Shown here piece after piece: positions 49,701-58,592 of a stretch of DNA of 64,000 bases. Positions within the stretch are counted from its first letter, which is position 1; every line of letters begins with the position of its first letter. The stretch covers positions 118,958 to 182,957 of the forward strand of contig JAHCIO010000003.1 of NCBI GenBank assembly GCA_026129185.1, written 5' to 3'. The translations under genes and the position numbers were made by a program. The notes under the pieces were generated by a model that worked only from the letters and a program-made list of their open reading frames with translations, ran no database searches and was not told the origin of the DNA. The stretch is from Promineifilum sp019695075 (GTDB lineage: Bacteria > Chloroflexota > Anaerolineae > Promineifilales > Promineifilaceae).

Positions 49701-51096
49701 GCTGGCCTACGTGCTGGCCGCGCGGCAGGCCGGTCGCCCGGTGCGCATCCTCGTCACTGCCTTCACCCACTACGCCATCAACAACGTCCTGAAAAAGGTC
49801 AGCGACCTGCTGCGCGACTACGGCCTGGGCGACGACAGCACGGCCGTGGTCAAGGTGATGGGCAACCAGCCCCACGCCGCCGACGACCGGCTGCCGGCCG
49901 ACGTGGCCCGCGTGGGCCAGAAGGGGCTGGCCGGGCTGCTGGCCGGAGACACACGCTGCCTCATCGTCGGCGGCACGGTGTGGGGCATCTACAACGCCAT
50001 GCGCGACGCCGGCGGCGCGGTGCAGCCCTGGTTCGACGTGACCCTCATCGACGAGGCGTCGCAGATGAAGCTGCCCGACGCCCTGATCGCCTTCAGCGCC
50101 GCCCGGCCCGACGGCGCGGTCATCCTGGCCGGCGACGACCGCCAACTGCCGCCCATCATCCACGGCGATTACCCCGACGAGCACGAGCACATGCTGTCAT
50201 CGGTTTTCGCCTACATGCGCCAGCGCATCGAGGCGCAGGCGCTGGAGGAACCGGGTTTCGAGGCGCGGACGATCTTCCAGTTGGAAGAGAACTTCCGCAT
50301 GAACAAGCCGCTGACCGACTACCCGGCCCGGATGCTCTACGCGGAGCGCTTCTACTCGCAACAGCCCACCATCCGCATCGTCACCCACCCGCCGCTGCCG
50401 GCCGACAGCGACGACCCGATCGACTTCATCCTCCACCCCGACCGGCCGGTGGTGCTGGTGCGCTATGCCGCGCCGGTCAGCTTCACCGCCCGCAATCCGC
50501 TGGAGGCCGGCCTGGTGGCCCGCATCGCCGCGCGGCTGGCCGAGATCATGGTGCCGCCGGGTCGAAAGGATGAGGGCGGAAGGATGAAGGATGAAGGCGG
50601 AAGGATGAAGGATGACCATTCATCCTTTATCCCTCATCCTTCCTCCCTGTATTTCGCCGCCGAGGGCTTCGCCGTCCTCTCGCCCCACCGGGCGCAGAAC
50701 GCCGCCATCCGCGCCGCGCTGGCCGGCTATGGCTTTGGCGCCGACGGCCGGCCGATGCCCCTTGTGGATACGGTGGACAAGCTGCAAGGGCAGGAGCGCG
50801 ACGTGGTCGTGGTGTCCTATGGCGTGGCCGACGAGGAGTATGCCGAGGCCGAGGCCGAGTTCCTGCTCAGCAGCCACCGCTTCAACGTGGCCACCACCCG
50901 GCCGCGGCGCAAGCTGATCGTGATCTGCGCCGACGCCGTGCTGGACGTGGTGCCCCAGGATCGCGCCGTGCTGCTGGAGGCGATGATGCTGAAGGAGTTC
51001 CGCGGCTTTTGTGACAGCGGGGCGCGGACGTTTACTTGGGAGGCAGGTGAGTTTGGGGCGGTGGGGTTGAGTGTGCAGTGGAAGGCGTTTGAATAA
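46786..51096 (+). CDS. RecB-like nuclease fused to SF1 DNA helicase (Dna2-like)
   Basis: 1436 residues. N-terminal PD-(D/E)xK nuclease: LSPSTIAAYFKHRCDRQYRW, catalytic region LEIIPTAGGRRRLRVWDFKA S (Asp about 170, Lys about 172), with a Cys cluster CPMCQYNDNCRAEA around residue 260 that can hold a 4Fe-4S centre as in Cas4/Dna2. The helicase has Walker A GPPGTGKT (about 957-964), DEAS Walker B (about 1088), EENFRMNKPLTDYPARML and VDKLQGQERDVVVVSYG. Two low-complexity segments (about 389-413 and 1261-1287) are repeat insertions in frame. Probable role in DNA repair, possibly defence. Confidence 0.85.
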   Translation: MNQQYRLSPSTIAAYFKHRCDRQYRWDSVQQADRGRSGIGWNVPQSPRFHSRPGIALLMSAGDDFEVERLEQLQRDYGPDQVYHMGFDDDNGRRTVRPLPLPDLAEVLRRPAPPRFAAQIFIDLEATPDHAAHFLRRFDLDPALVRVGTARPDLLEIIPTAGGRRRLRVWDFKASQAARHEHFIQVAFYTFLLEEALHAVGLDDAYTVDTEWGVIYAREGPDEFQLPPYRLAIEDFLRFRATALLLTPATEAHYHVNLGCPMCQYNDNCRAEADAGRDLSRVAYMTSESKRRLVRAGIRTHRELAQLSQDDPRWERLRAAGHDLSMNLGRYVAVSQALDDGRPRPLHGRSLTVPAWESVRVVLSAEQDPVTNTCFALGLKTTEWLEDKPTADGRPPTAASDPSGGGQPSAVGRRPHSEEHVFLLDNPLAAPDAEARLLLAFLRQLNALLLRVDAENSALTEALEQTDTPEVAAARRALDDVSVALDDLLARHPTMRKAGDAPLRRQRDDLKAARKAAEKALKEAQGVAWRDNRKRQKTLHFYVFDGFDLTVLKKLVERHLFGAAPELLAELYTLVRLFPPESVLPDADSFRSIPGTIVVNALRQLAALPSPYVYDLRTVTDIIPPGPDGRRPYSFSPPVNFVFRGTNQVAFERIHDVWRDRPYLVNPRDPATAIAPEEVRRRVERAVIDKLRATDAVVQWLKRDYRDSLLLRKEPFRLYDAFDPLGFETLEALRVFTMLETSQAELAVKGLHTLPVADRVARFECIGGLRYVAGADTPDGGLWFTFDPAARDVKFERGEFDLVLTPEDAPERLVSEIDGPLFNPSRWRHEAYKVTLVDYDLAANPPRVCLRPVSSKFRESVDLSAVHSLDKLFMDYTTAKVLDVLDRLRQNPEMAGHVHELLGGAATSGWRPLIADAAAVERDLARHATAAGATPFLTAAQSRALRGAPATPLSLIWGPPGTGKTYMLGHLLLAYVLAARQAGRPVRILVTAFTHYAINNVLKKVSDLLRDYGLGDDSTAVVKVMGNQPHAADDRLPADVARVGQKGLAGLLAGDTRCLIVGGTVWGIYNAMRDAGGAVQPWFDVTLIDEASQMKLPDALIAFSAARPDGAVILAGDDRQLPPIIHGDYPDEHEHMLSSVFAYMRQRIEAQALEEPGFEARTIFQLEENFRMNKPLTDYPARMLYAERFYSQQPTIRIVTHPPLPADSDDPIDFILHPDRPVVLVRYAAPVSFTARNPLEAGLVARIAARLAEIMVPPGRKDEGGRMKDEGGRMKDDHSSFIPHPSSLYFAAEGFAVLSPHRAQNAAIRAALAGYGFGADGRPMPLVDTVDKLQGQERDVVVVSYGVADEEYAEAEAEFLLSSHRFNVATTRPRRKLIVICADAVLDVVPQDRAVLLEAMMLKEFRGFCDSGARTFTWEAGEFGAVGLSVQWKAFE
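47950..48026. repeat. Repeat family E inverted repeat in frame inside the helicase gene
   Basis: CGACGGCCGACGGCCGACCG CCGACCGC / GCGGTGGTCAGCCGTCGGCC GTCGGCCGTCG with a 17-base loop. Encodes PTADGRPPTAASDPSGGGQP SAVGRR. Confidence 0.9.
50566..50646. repeat. Repeat family I in frame inside the helicase gene
   Basis: GGATGAAGGATGAAGGCGGA units followed by inverted CATCCTTTATCCCTCATCCT. Encodes KDEGGRMKDEGGRMKDDHSS with IPHPSS after it. Not AT/GC-like its surroundings. Confidence 0.9.
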
Positions 51097-51122
51097 GAGG
51101 TATGGAACCACAGACGAAAGAC

Positions 51123-51199
51123 GCTCACGCAAAGGCGCGAAGAGGCAAAGGCGCGAAGGAAGAAAGGCGCTTTTTCTTCCTTTGCGTCTTTGCGTGAGC
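51123..51199. repeat. Large inverted repeat family H
   Basis: GCTCACGCAAAGGCGCGAAG and AAGGCGCGAAGGAAGAAA on the left, mirrored by TTTCTTCCTTTGCGTCTTTG CGTGAGC. Between the helicase and the next gene. Confidence 0.9.
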
Positions 51200-51230
51200 T
51201 CTTTTAAGCTGTGTCATCAAGAGGATTTAC

Positions 51231-52931
51231 ATGAACAGTGATCGCACCATCCTCGTCCTCGGTGGCGCCGGCCTTGTCGGCGCGCAGATCGTCCGCGAGA
51301 TCGCCCGCGAGTTGGAGCCGGAGCGCATCGTCGTCGCCAGCCTCTACCGCGGCGAGGTGCGCGAGTTCCTCCACGACGCCCGGCGCGAGTTCTGCAACGT
51401 CGATTTCGTCGGCGCGTGGGGCGATGTCTTCGTGCGCGACGAGTTCATGGAGGAAAATCGCCGCCGGCTGATCGGCACGCGCAGCCGGCGCGAGAACCTC
51501 TACCAGGACCTCTTCGGCGGGCTGGATGACGCCTACGCCCGCTCCGGCCTTGTCCAGCTCATCCGCCGCTACCGCCCCAACGTCATCGTCGATTGTATCA
51601 ACACGGCCACGGCCATCAGCTACCAGGACAGCGACAGCCAGAGCAAGCGCGTCCACGACCTGCTGGAGCAGCTGAACCAGGCGGTTGACCACCAGGACAT
51701 GACCGCCCTGGCCGACCTTGGCCGCGACGTGGAGGCCAACGTCAGTTCGCTGATCATCTCCCAATCGCTGCCGCAACTCATCCGCCACGTCCAACTCATC
51801 CACCGGGCCATGGCGGAGGTCGGCACGCGCCTATACCTGAAGATCGGCACGACGGGCACGGGCGGCATGGGCCTGAACATCCCCTACACCCATAGCGAAG
51901 ACCGGCCCAGCTTCAAGCTGATGAGCAAGACGGCCGTCGCCTTCGCCCACACGGGGTTGATGTTCCTGATGGCGCGCACGCCCGATGGGCCGCTGGTGAA
52001 GGAACTCAAGCCGGCGGCGATGATCGGCTACCGGCGCGTGGCCTACAAGACGGTCAAGCTGCGCGGGCGGCCACAGATGCGCTACCAGAGCGTCGAGCAG
52101 CCCCTTGGCGCGCGCCTGCTGCTGCGCGGCGACGAGAACCAGTACGAGCGCCTGGACAAGCTGCACATGGCCGGCGTCGATACTGGCGAGAACGGCTTCT
52201 TCGCCCGCGGCGAGTTCGAGACCATCACCCACACCGACCAGATGGAGTTCATCACCCCGGAGGAGATCGCCGCGCAGGCCGTGCTGGAAATCCTGGGCAG
52301 CAACACCGGCTACGACGTCATCGCCGGCATCGACAGCAGCGTGCTGACGCCCAGCTACCGCGCCGGCGTGCTGCGTCAGGCGGCGCTGGAGAAGCTGGCG
52401 CGCATTGAGGAAGAGACGGGCAGCCACAGCGTCGCCCTGGGGCAACTCGGCCCGCCGCAATTGTCGAAGCTGCTCTACGAGGCTCACCTGTTGAAGCTCA
52501 ACTACGGCACGCTGAGCGGCGTGCTGGCGGCCACGCCGGAGGAGATCGCCCAGACGCTGTTCGACTATCTGCGCCGCGACGACAGCCTGCGCACAACCAT
52601 CACCTCCATCGGTGTGCCCATCCTGACGCCGGGCGGCGACTGCCTCATCCGCGGCCCGCGCCTGAATATCCCGGAGAGCATCTACCACGAGATCGACGCC
52701 GATCCGGCGCGCATCGACGCCTGGGCGGCCAAGGGCTGGGTGGACTTGCGGCCGGGCAACTTCCGCCTCTGGCGCGACCGCTTCGAGCGCATGCAGCGCA
52801 CCAAGCACATGCTCCACACGCGCGGCACGTCCTCGGTGACCATGAAGACCTATCTGCCGGAGACCATCGAGATCGGCGCGGTCGTGGCCTGGCTGTTCAT
52901 CAACGAAGACGCCGGTTATCGCATCAAGTAG
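51231..52931 (+). CDS. Rossmann-fold NAD(P)-binding protein of unknown function
   Basis: 566 residues. Nucleotide-binding start TILVLGGAGLVGAQIVREIA (GGAGLVG), then VDCINTATAISYQDSD where short-chain epimerases have their catalytic region, and YLKIGTTGTGGMGLNIPYTH SEDRP. The first third resembles extended SDR/saccharopine-dehydrogenase-like folds; the remainder (KLHMAGVDTGENGFFARGEF, LGSNTGYDVIAGIDSSVLT) is not recognised. A catalytic YxxxK is not evident. Probably an enzyme; substrate unknown. First of a possible operon with the next gene. Confidence 0.65.
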   Translation: MNSDRTILVLGGAGLVGAQIVREIARELEPERIVVASLYRGEVREFLHDARREFCNVDFVGAWGDVFVRDEFMEENRRRLIGTRSRRENLYQDLFGGLDDAYARSGLVQLIRRYRPNVIVDCINTATAISYQDSDSQSKRVHDLLEQLNQAVDHQDMTALADLGRDVEANVSSLIISQSLPQLIRHVQLIHRAMAEVGTRLYLKIGTTGTGGMGLNIPYTHSEDRPSFKLMSKTAVAFAHTGLMFLMARTPDGPLVKELKPAAMIGYRRVAYKTVKLRGRPQMRYQSVEQPLGARLLLRGDENQYERLDKLHMAGVDTGENGFFARGEFETITHTDQMEFITPEEIAAQAVLEILGSNTGYDVIAGIDSSVLTPSYRAGVLRQAALEKLARIEEETGSHSVALGQLGPPQLSKLLYEAHLLKLNYGTLSGVLAATPEEIAQTLFDYLRRDDSLRTTITSIGVPILTPGGDCLIRGPRLNIPESIYHEIDADPARIDAWAAKGWVDLRPGNFRLWRDRFERMQRTKHMLHTRGTSSVTMKTYLPETIEIGAVVAWLFINEDAGYRIK

Positions 52932-53042
52932 GCTTGACATTTGGCCCACCTGGGCTAGTATCAATCCCTGACGATCGCCGAACTTCCCCACACATTTGGT
53001 GTATCCACCAGCCCGGCGCAAGTCATTCACCAGAGTCACGCT

Positions 53043-54134
53043 ATGCAACTATCCAAAGATTTCACCGGCCTGACCATGCCCGTCTTTTCGGCCTTTGGCT
53101 GGGCCGGCGAAGAGAACGCCCTCAAGTATGCCCTGTCGCAGATGCAGCTATTCATTGAGGCGCTCTTTCTGCGCCTGCCGGCCGACATCCGCGAAGATTT
53201 CCCCACCTACGGCCTGAGCGCCGAGAACCAGAACGTCTACCTGGCCACCAGCGACCCTTTCGACAAGGAGGCGTTCATCGCCTTCAACGCCCGGCCCATG
53301 AGCCTGGAGGTGCAGCTGGGCATCGTCGGCCAGAACGTGCTGTCGAAGGGACTGGCGGCGATCAACAAGGACCCCGCCGCCGCCTATCACGTCCTGACGC
53401 AACTCGATCCGTCGTGGACACTGCGCGTGCAGCAGATGCAGATCGACGCCGAGGCGGGCGAGCGCGCCCATCACCTTGACCTGTACAAGGACAGCGTCAA
53501 CAACCTGACCGAGGCGCAGGCGCGGGAGATCTTCGAGCGCACGGTCTACCTCAACGAAGAGGACAAGTGGGTGACGCCGATCTACCTGAGCTTGCGGTTG
53601 CCGTCGGAGCGCGTCGCGGCGATGGGGCTGACGGTGCTGGACATCGCTGTGGAGCTGGTGGCCGCCGTTGTGCCCAGCCTGCGCCTCTTCACCGGGCGCA
53701 AGGCCAAGAAGGCCCGCGCCGCCCACGCGCCCAAGGCCCGCGCCCCGCGCGTCGAGCCGACGGAGGAGACCCCGGCCGGCGAACCAACCATCACCGGCAG
53801 CATCAAGGCCATGGCCGACAGCTTCAGCTACGTCGCCGACCTGAAGCCGCTCCACATCCGCCGCGGTTTCATCAATCTGACCCCGGCCCATTGGCCTTTC
53901 TTCGCCACCAGCAGCCGCTCCGAGACGCGCGATGTGACCGTGGTCTTTGGTGGGCGGCAAGACAAGCACAGCAGCGTCTGGCGGTTGCAGCCCGATGACC
54001 AGGCGCGCATCGTTCTGGGGCAGCCGGTACACGAGTGGCTGGAGGAGAACTTCGCCACCAGTGACGCCATTCGTGTCCTGGCGCGACGGCTTGACAACGA
54101 CGAAATTCGCATCACCCTCGAACCGGCCACCTAG
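53043..54134 (+). CDS. Unknown protein, 363 residues
   Basis: Soluble, no signal or membrane helix. N-terminal half: FTGLTMPVFSAFGWAGEENA, LPADIREDFPTYGLSAENQN VYL, PMSLEVQLGIVGQNVLSKG. A basic linker RKAKKARAAHAPKARAPRVE precedes a C-terminal part LHIRRGFINLTPAHWPFFAT SSRSETRDVTVVFGG. No motif recognised. It lies between the Rossmann protein and pyruvate kinase, only 18 bases before the latter. It may be typical only of this lineage. Confidence 0.6.
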   Translation: MQLSKDFTGLTMPVFSAFGWAGEENALKYALSQMQLFIEALFLRLPADIREDFPTYGLSAENQNVYLATSDPFDKEAFIAFNARPMSLEVQLGIVGQNVLSKGLAAINKDPAAAYHVLTQLDPSWTLRVQQMQIDAEAGERAHHLDLYKDSVNNLTEAQAREIFERTVYLNEEDKWVTPIYLSLRLPSERVAAMGLTVLDIAVELVAAVVPSLRLFTGRKAKKARAAHAPKARAPRVEPTEETPAGEPTITGSIKAMADSFSYVADLKPLHIRRGFINLTPAHWPFFATSSRSETRDVTVVFGGRQDKHSSVWRLQPDDQARIVLGQPVHEWLEENFATSDAIRVLARRLDNDEIRITLEPAT

Positions 54135-54152
54135 GCCCCTCGGAACGACATC

Positions 54153-55559
<1,407 letters not shown>

Positions 55560-55561
55560 TC

Positions 55562-55630
55562 AATTAGGAATTAGGAATGAAGAACCGCCGGGCCATTGGC
55601 TCTTCATTCTTAATCCCTAATTCCTAATTC
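55562..55630. repeat. Inverted repeat family G between pyk and GDPD gene
   Basis: AATTAGGAATTAGGAATGAA / TTCATTCTTAATCCCTAATT CCTAATT arms with a GC-rich central loop. Second copy of the family at 7815-7874. Confidence 0.88.
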
Positions 55631-55632
55631 CC

Positions 55633-56346
55633 ATGTCCTGGTTGACCGCCGACCGCCCGCTCATCATCGGCCACCGGGGGGCCTGCGCCGACGCGCCGGA
55701 GAACACCCTGGCCGCCTTCGCCCTGGCCCTGGAGCAGAACGCCGACGGCATCGAACTGGACGTGCAGCTTTCGGCCGACGGCGCGCCGATCATCATGCAC
55801 GACGCCACCGTTGACCGCACCTGCGATGGCGTCGGCCGCGTCGCGGACATGACTCTGGCCGAACTGCGCCAGCTGACCATCGACAATGACCACCCCGTGC
55901 CGACGCTCGACGACCTGTTTGCCCTGCTCGGCCGGCGCACGCTCTACAACGTCGAGCTAAAGGCGCTGGGGCTGGACGACGGCGGGCTGGCGGAGACGGT
56001 CGCCCGCTGCGTTGTCGCCCACGACGTGGCCGATTGCGTCCTGGTGTCGTCGTTCAGCCCGTTCACCGTCCGTTCGGCGCGGCGGCACTTCCCCGCGGCC
56101 GTGCCCGTAGCCCTGTTGCGCGAGCGCCGCTCGACACGCTTCTTCCACAGCTTCTTGCGGACGGCGGCCGATCACCCCGAGTACACGCTGGTCGATGAGG
56201 CGCTGCTGGCCTGGGCGCGGCGGCGGGGGCTGCGCGTCAACGTCTGGACGGTCAACGACCCGGCTGAGGCGCGGCGGTTGGCCGGCCTCGGCGTCCACGG
56301 CATCATCACCAATATCCCCGGCATCATGCGGGCGGCCCTCGCCTGA
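55633..56346 (+). CDS. Glycerophosphodiester phosphodiesterase
   Basis: 237 residues. Catalytic entry IIGHRGACADAPENTLAAFA (His-Arg, Glu-Asn-Thr), ELDVQLSADGAPIIMHDATVD (Glu-x-Asp, His-Asp), then YNVELKALG and VWTVNDPAEARRLAGLGVHG IITNIP. Hydrolyses glycerophosphodiesters to glycerol-3-phosphate and alcohol. Lacks a signal peptide. Thirty bases before the lipid kinase gene. Confidence 0.93.
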   Translation: MSWLTADRPLIIGHRGACADAPENTLAAFALALEQNADGIELDVQLSADGAPIIMHDATVDRTCDGVGRVADMTLAELRQLTIDNDHPVPTLDDLFALLGRRTLYNVELKALGLDDGGLAETVARCVVAHDVADCVLVSSFSPFTVRSARRHFPAAVPVALLRERRSTRFFHSFLRTAADHPEYTLVDEALLAWARRRGLRVNVWTVNDPAEARRLAGLGVHGIITNIPGIMRAALA

Positions 56347-56376
56347 CCCCATTCCCATCGTGGAGGCCCCTAACCA

Positions 56377-57261
56377 ATGCGCGTCAAAGTGATCCTCAAC
56401 CCCTATGCTAATCGCTGGCGAGCGCGGGAGCAGGCCCCGGCCACCGAGGCCGCCTTCCGCGCCGCCGGCGTCGCGTGCGACCTGGTGGCGACCGACGGGC
56501 CGCGCCACGGCGACATTCTGGCCGAAGAGGCCGCCCGTGGCGACTACGACGCCGTCGTCGCCGCCGGCGGCGACGGGACGATCAACGAGGTCATCAACGG
56601 CCTGCTGCGCGCCGCCGGCGACGGGCCGACCAAGCCGTTCGGCATTGTGCCGCTGGGCACGGCCAACGACTTCAACCTGATGGCCGGGCTGCCGCCGACG
56701 CTGGCCGAAAGCGTGGCCGTCATTGCCCGGGGGCAGACGCGGCCGATCGACGCCGGGCAGGTCAATGAGCGCTTCTTCATCAACAACAGCGCCGCGGCGA
56801 TGGAGCCGATGGTGACGCTGGAGAACATCAAGATGAAGCGGCTGTCGGGCGAGGTGCGTTACATCGTCGCCCTGCTGCGGGCGCTGGCCAAGCTGAAGCC
56901 GTGGCAGATGTCGCTGACCTGGGATGGCGGCGGCTACGAGGGGCCGGCCTACCTGCTGTCGGTCTGCAACAGCGCCCGCACCGGCGGCTTCATGATGGCC
57001 CCCGGCGCATTGCTGGACGACGGCTTCCTGGACATGGTCTTCGCGCCGCAGGTGTCGAAGGGACAGGTGATCAACATCCTGCTCAAGCTGATGCGCGGCG
57101 AGCACATCCACCATCCGGCCGTCACCTTTCAGCGCGTGACGGCCATCGACGTGATCAGTCGTCCGGGCACCCCGTTGCACAGCGACGGCGAGATCTTCGC
57201 CGAGGCAGCCGAGGTTGTGCGCTATCGGGTGTTGCCGGGGAGGGTGAGGCTGCTGAGTTAA
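56377..57261 (+). CDS. Diacylglycerol/sphingosine kinase-family lipid kinase
   Basis: 294 residues. The catalytic loop DAVVAAGGDGTINEVINGLL is the DAGK/YegS GGDGT motif; PFGIVPLGTANDFNLMAGLP is the second. A C-terminal beta-sandwich includes SHSDGEIF-type HSDGEIFAEAAEVV. Phosphorylates a lipid diol, probably diacylglycerol, matching the neighbouring phosphodiesterase in lipid turnover. RBS GAGG precedes the ATG. Confidence 0.92.
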   Translation: MRVKVILNPYANRWRAREQAPATEAAFRAAGVACDLVATDGPRHGDILAEEAARGDYDAVVAAGGDGTINEVINGLLRAAGDGPTKPFGIVPLGTANDFNLMAGLPPTLAESVAVIARGQTRPIDAGQVNERFFINNSAAAMEPMVTLENIKMKRLSGEVRYIVALLRALAKLKPWQMSLTWDGGGYEGPAYLLSVCNSARTGGFMMAPGALLDDGFLDMVFAPQVSKGQVINILLKLMRGEHIHHPAVTFQRVTAIDVISRPGTPLHSDGEIFAEAAEVVRYRVLPGRVRLLS

Positions 57262-57459
57262 TGGTCGATGGTCAGCAATGAGGTACGACGGGCGACAGAC
57301 CGCAGACGATGGTCAGAAAACTTGTCCCGCCGGCCGTGGTCGGCGGGGGCGTGGTCTGGCGTTCTAAGCGAGACGCCGGCTGACGGATACATGGTCAGAA
57401 GAATCTGTGGCCTGTCGTCCGCGGTCCGCGGTCAGTGGTCGGCCGTCGGCGGTCGGTAA
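57262..57459. repeat. Mixed repeat block between the lipid kinase and the next gene
   Basis: ATGGTCGATGGTCAG units, GACAGACCGCAGACGATGGT, an inner hairpin CGCCGGCCGTGGTCGGCG, and a right end with CTGTCGTCCGCGGTCCGCGG and family E GTCGGCCGTCGGCGGTCGG. No gene. A related GTCGTCCGCGGTCTGTCG block is at 58508. Confidence 0.7.
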
Positions 57460-57465
57460 CGAACC

Positions 57466-58167
57466 GTGTCAACACCCGACGATCTCATTGAAAGCATCTT
57501 TGCCGGGCAGGATGCGATGCTGCGGGCCGAGTTCGCCGGCTGGGTGCGCGGTTCGCGGCGGTTCGCGGCCTTCGCCGAGGTCTACCGCGGCAAGATCCGC
57601 GCCAAGCTGCGCCACGCCCGCGACGAAGGCGGCCTGCGGGATGTGCGCGCCGAGCTGGTTGCCGCGGCGGCGCTGCTGAGCGAGCCGGGCTTCAGCCTCG
57701 AATATGAGAAGTACGCCGCCGCCCGGACGCGCGGCCCCGATTTCACCGTCACCTTCAAGACCCACACGCCCTTCAACGTCGAAGTCCGCCGCATCCGCGG
57801 CGGCGAGTTGGACACGGCCGACGCCGAGACGCACACGGCCAAGCTCATCGCCGTGCTGCTGGACAAGGCCGGCCAGATGCCGCCAAGTATCCCCAACGTG
57901 CTCTGGCTGAGCGCCGATGGGCCAATCGACGCCGACGAGTTGGCCGGCGCAGTGGCGACGCTGCGGCGCTTGGCCGAGCGCAAGGACGACGACTACTTCG
58001 CCCGGCGCGGCTACCGGGGCGCGGCCGACTTCCTGGGGCAATACCAGCGCCTGAGCGGCATCGTCCGGCCCGTGACCGGCGGCCTGGCCCTGTGGCTCAA
58101 CCCGCTCGCCCGCCACAGGCTTCCGGCCGACCTCGCCGCGGCGCTCGGCCGCTTGAGAATCGCCTGA
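57466..58167 (+). CDS. Unknown protein, 233 residues, possibly nuclease-fold
   Basis: GTG start right after a repeat block. DLIESIFAGQDAMLRAEFAG, then RSRRFAAFAEVYRGKIRAKL-like start (SRRFAAFAEVYRGKIRAKL), GPDFTVTFKTHTPFNVEVRR IRGGEL with a D...E-x-R layout recalling the PD-(D/E)xK core, NVLWLSADGPIDADELAGAV ATLR. The family is not recognised; the nuclease idea is only a motif resemblance. No signal peptide or membrane segment. Confidence 0.55.
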   Translation: MSTPDDLIESIFAGQDAMLRAEFAGWVRGSRRFAAFAEVYRGKIRAKLRHARDEGGLRDVRAELVAAAALLSEPGFSLEYEKYAAARTRGPDFTVTFKTHTPFNVEVRRIRGGELDTADAETHTAKLIAVLLDKAGQMPPSIPNVLWLSADGPIDADELAGAVATLRRLAERKDDDYFARRGYRGAADFLGQYQRLSGIVRPVTGGLALWLNPLARHRLPADLAAALGRLRIA

Positions 58168-58185
58168 CACAACTCGAAAGTCCTA

Positions 58186-58214
58186 TTGCTTGCTTTGCGG
58201 GACTATGCTAGTAT
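58186..58214 (+). promoter_or_regulatory. Promoter for the candidate 6S RNA
   Basis: TTGCTT (58186-58191), 17-base spacer, TAGTAT (58209-58214) with an upstream TGC making an extended -10. Start expected about 58221. Confidence 0.55.
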
Positions 58215-58220
58215 CTGCGT

Positions 58221-58394
58221 ACCCTGCTGTGTACGAGAGTGTATCTGGCGTTGAGCCACTTAGATTTCCTTGGGAATTAGGATACGAAAGAGGGGATGTA
58301 GTAGCCGCAAGGCCAGGCAGAGGACCTCGAGACACGATTCCCACCTGCGTAAGCAGGTTCACACAATAGAGCATTCACGGCATGGTGGGGCGAA
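58221..58394 (+). ncRNA. Candidate 6S RNA
   Basis: An unannotated transcript unit of about 175 bases between its own promoter (58186-58214) and a strong terminator (58424-58464), with no coding potential. The 5' end CCCTGCTGTG (58222-58231) pairs throughout with the 3' CATGGTGGGG (58381-58390), four pairs being wobble, closing a rod. Near the 3' side a small hairpin ACCTGCGTAAGCAGGT precedes TTCACACAAT, the position where 6S RNAs have a hairpin beside the central bubble. Size and layout fit 6S; no primary-sequence proof. Other small RNA types are possible. Confidence 0.45.
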
Positions 58395-58423
58395 CTCATT
58401 GCTCATCCCACTGGTAGTGGACT

Positions 58424-58464
58424 AACGTTTCACCCATATCTATCGGGGTGAAACGTTTTGTTTT
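58424..58464 (+). terminator. Intrinsic terminator
   Basis: AACGTTTCACCC / GGGTGAAACGTT perfect 12-bp stem, ten-base loop, then TTTTGTTTT. Confidence 0.92.
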
Positions 58465-58507
58465 GGGGGCCGATAGACCACCGACCATGGCCCGCGGCGC
58501 CGGCTTT

Positions 58508-58592
58508 CTGACTGTCGTCCGCGGTCTGTCGTCTGCCGTCTCTCTCGACTGGCTACTGCCCCACTGATCTACTGACCACTGCCCTACTGCCC
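58508..58592. repeat. Mixed repeat block, families K and D, at the dtxR-type gene end
   Basis: TCGTCCGCGGTCTGTCGTCT GCCGTC, then ACTGCCCCACTGATCTACTG ACC units. The D part overlaps the last codons and stop of the gene on the minus strand. Confidence 0.78.

Noticed and set aside
46717..50190. A 1157-codon open frame antisense to the helicase gene
   Set aside because: GC-rich third positions keep antisense frames open; the product is Gly/Val/Arg/Ala-rich with no domain, whereas the plus strand has clear nuclease and helicase motifs.
51123..51199. Family H palindromes as ordinary rho-independent terminators
   Set aside because: The stems are very long, carry no T-run on either strand, and one copy lies far from any gene end on one side; they may still affect mRNA ends.
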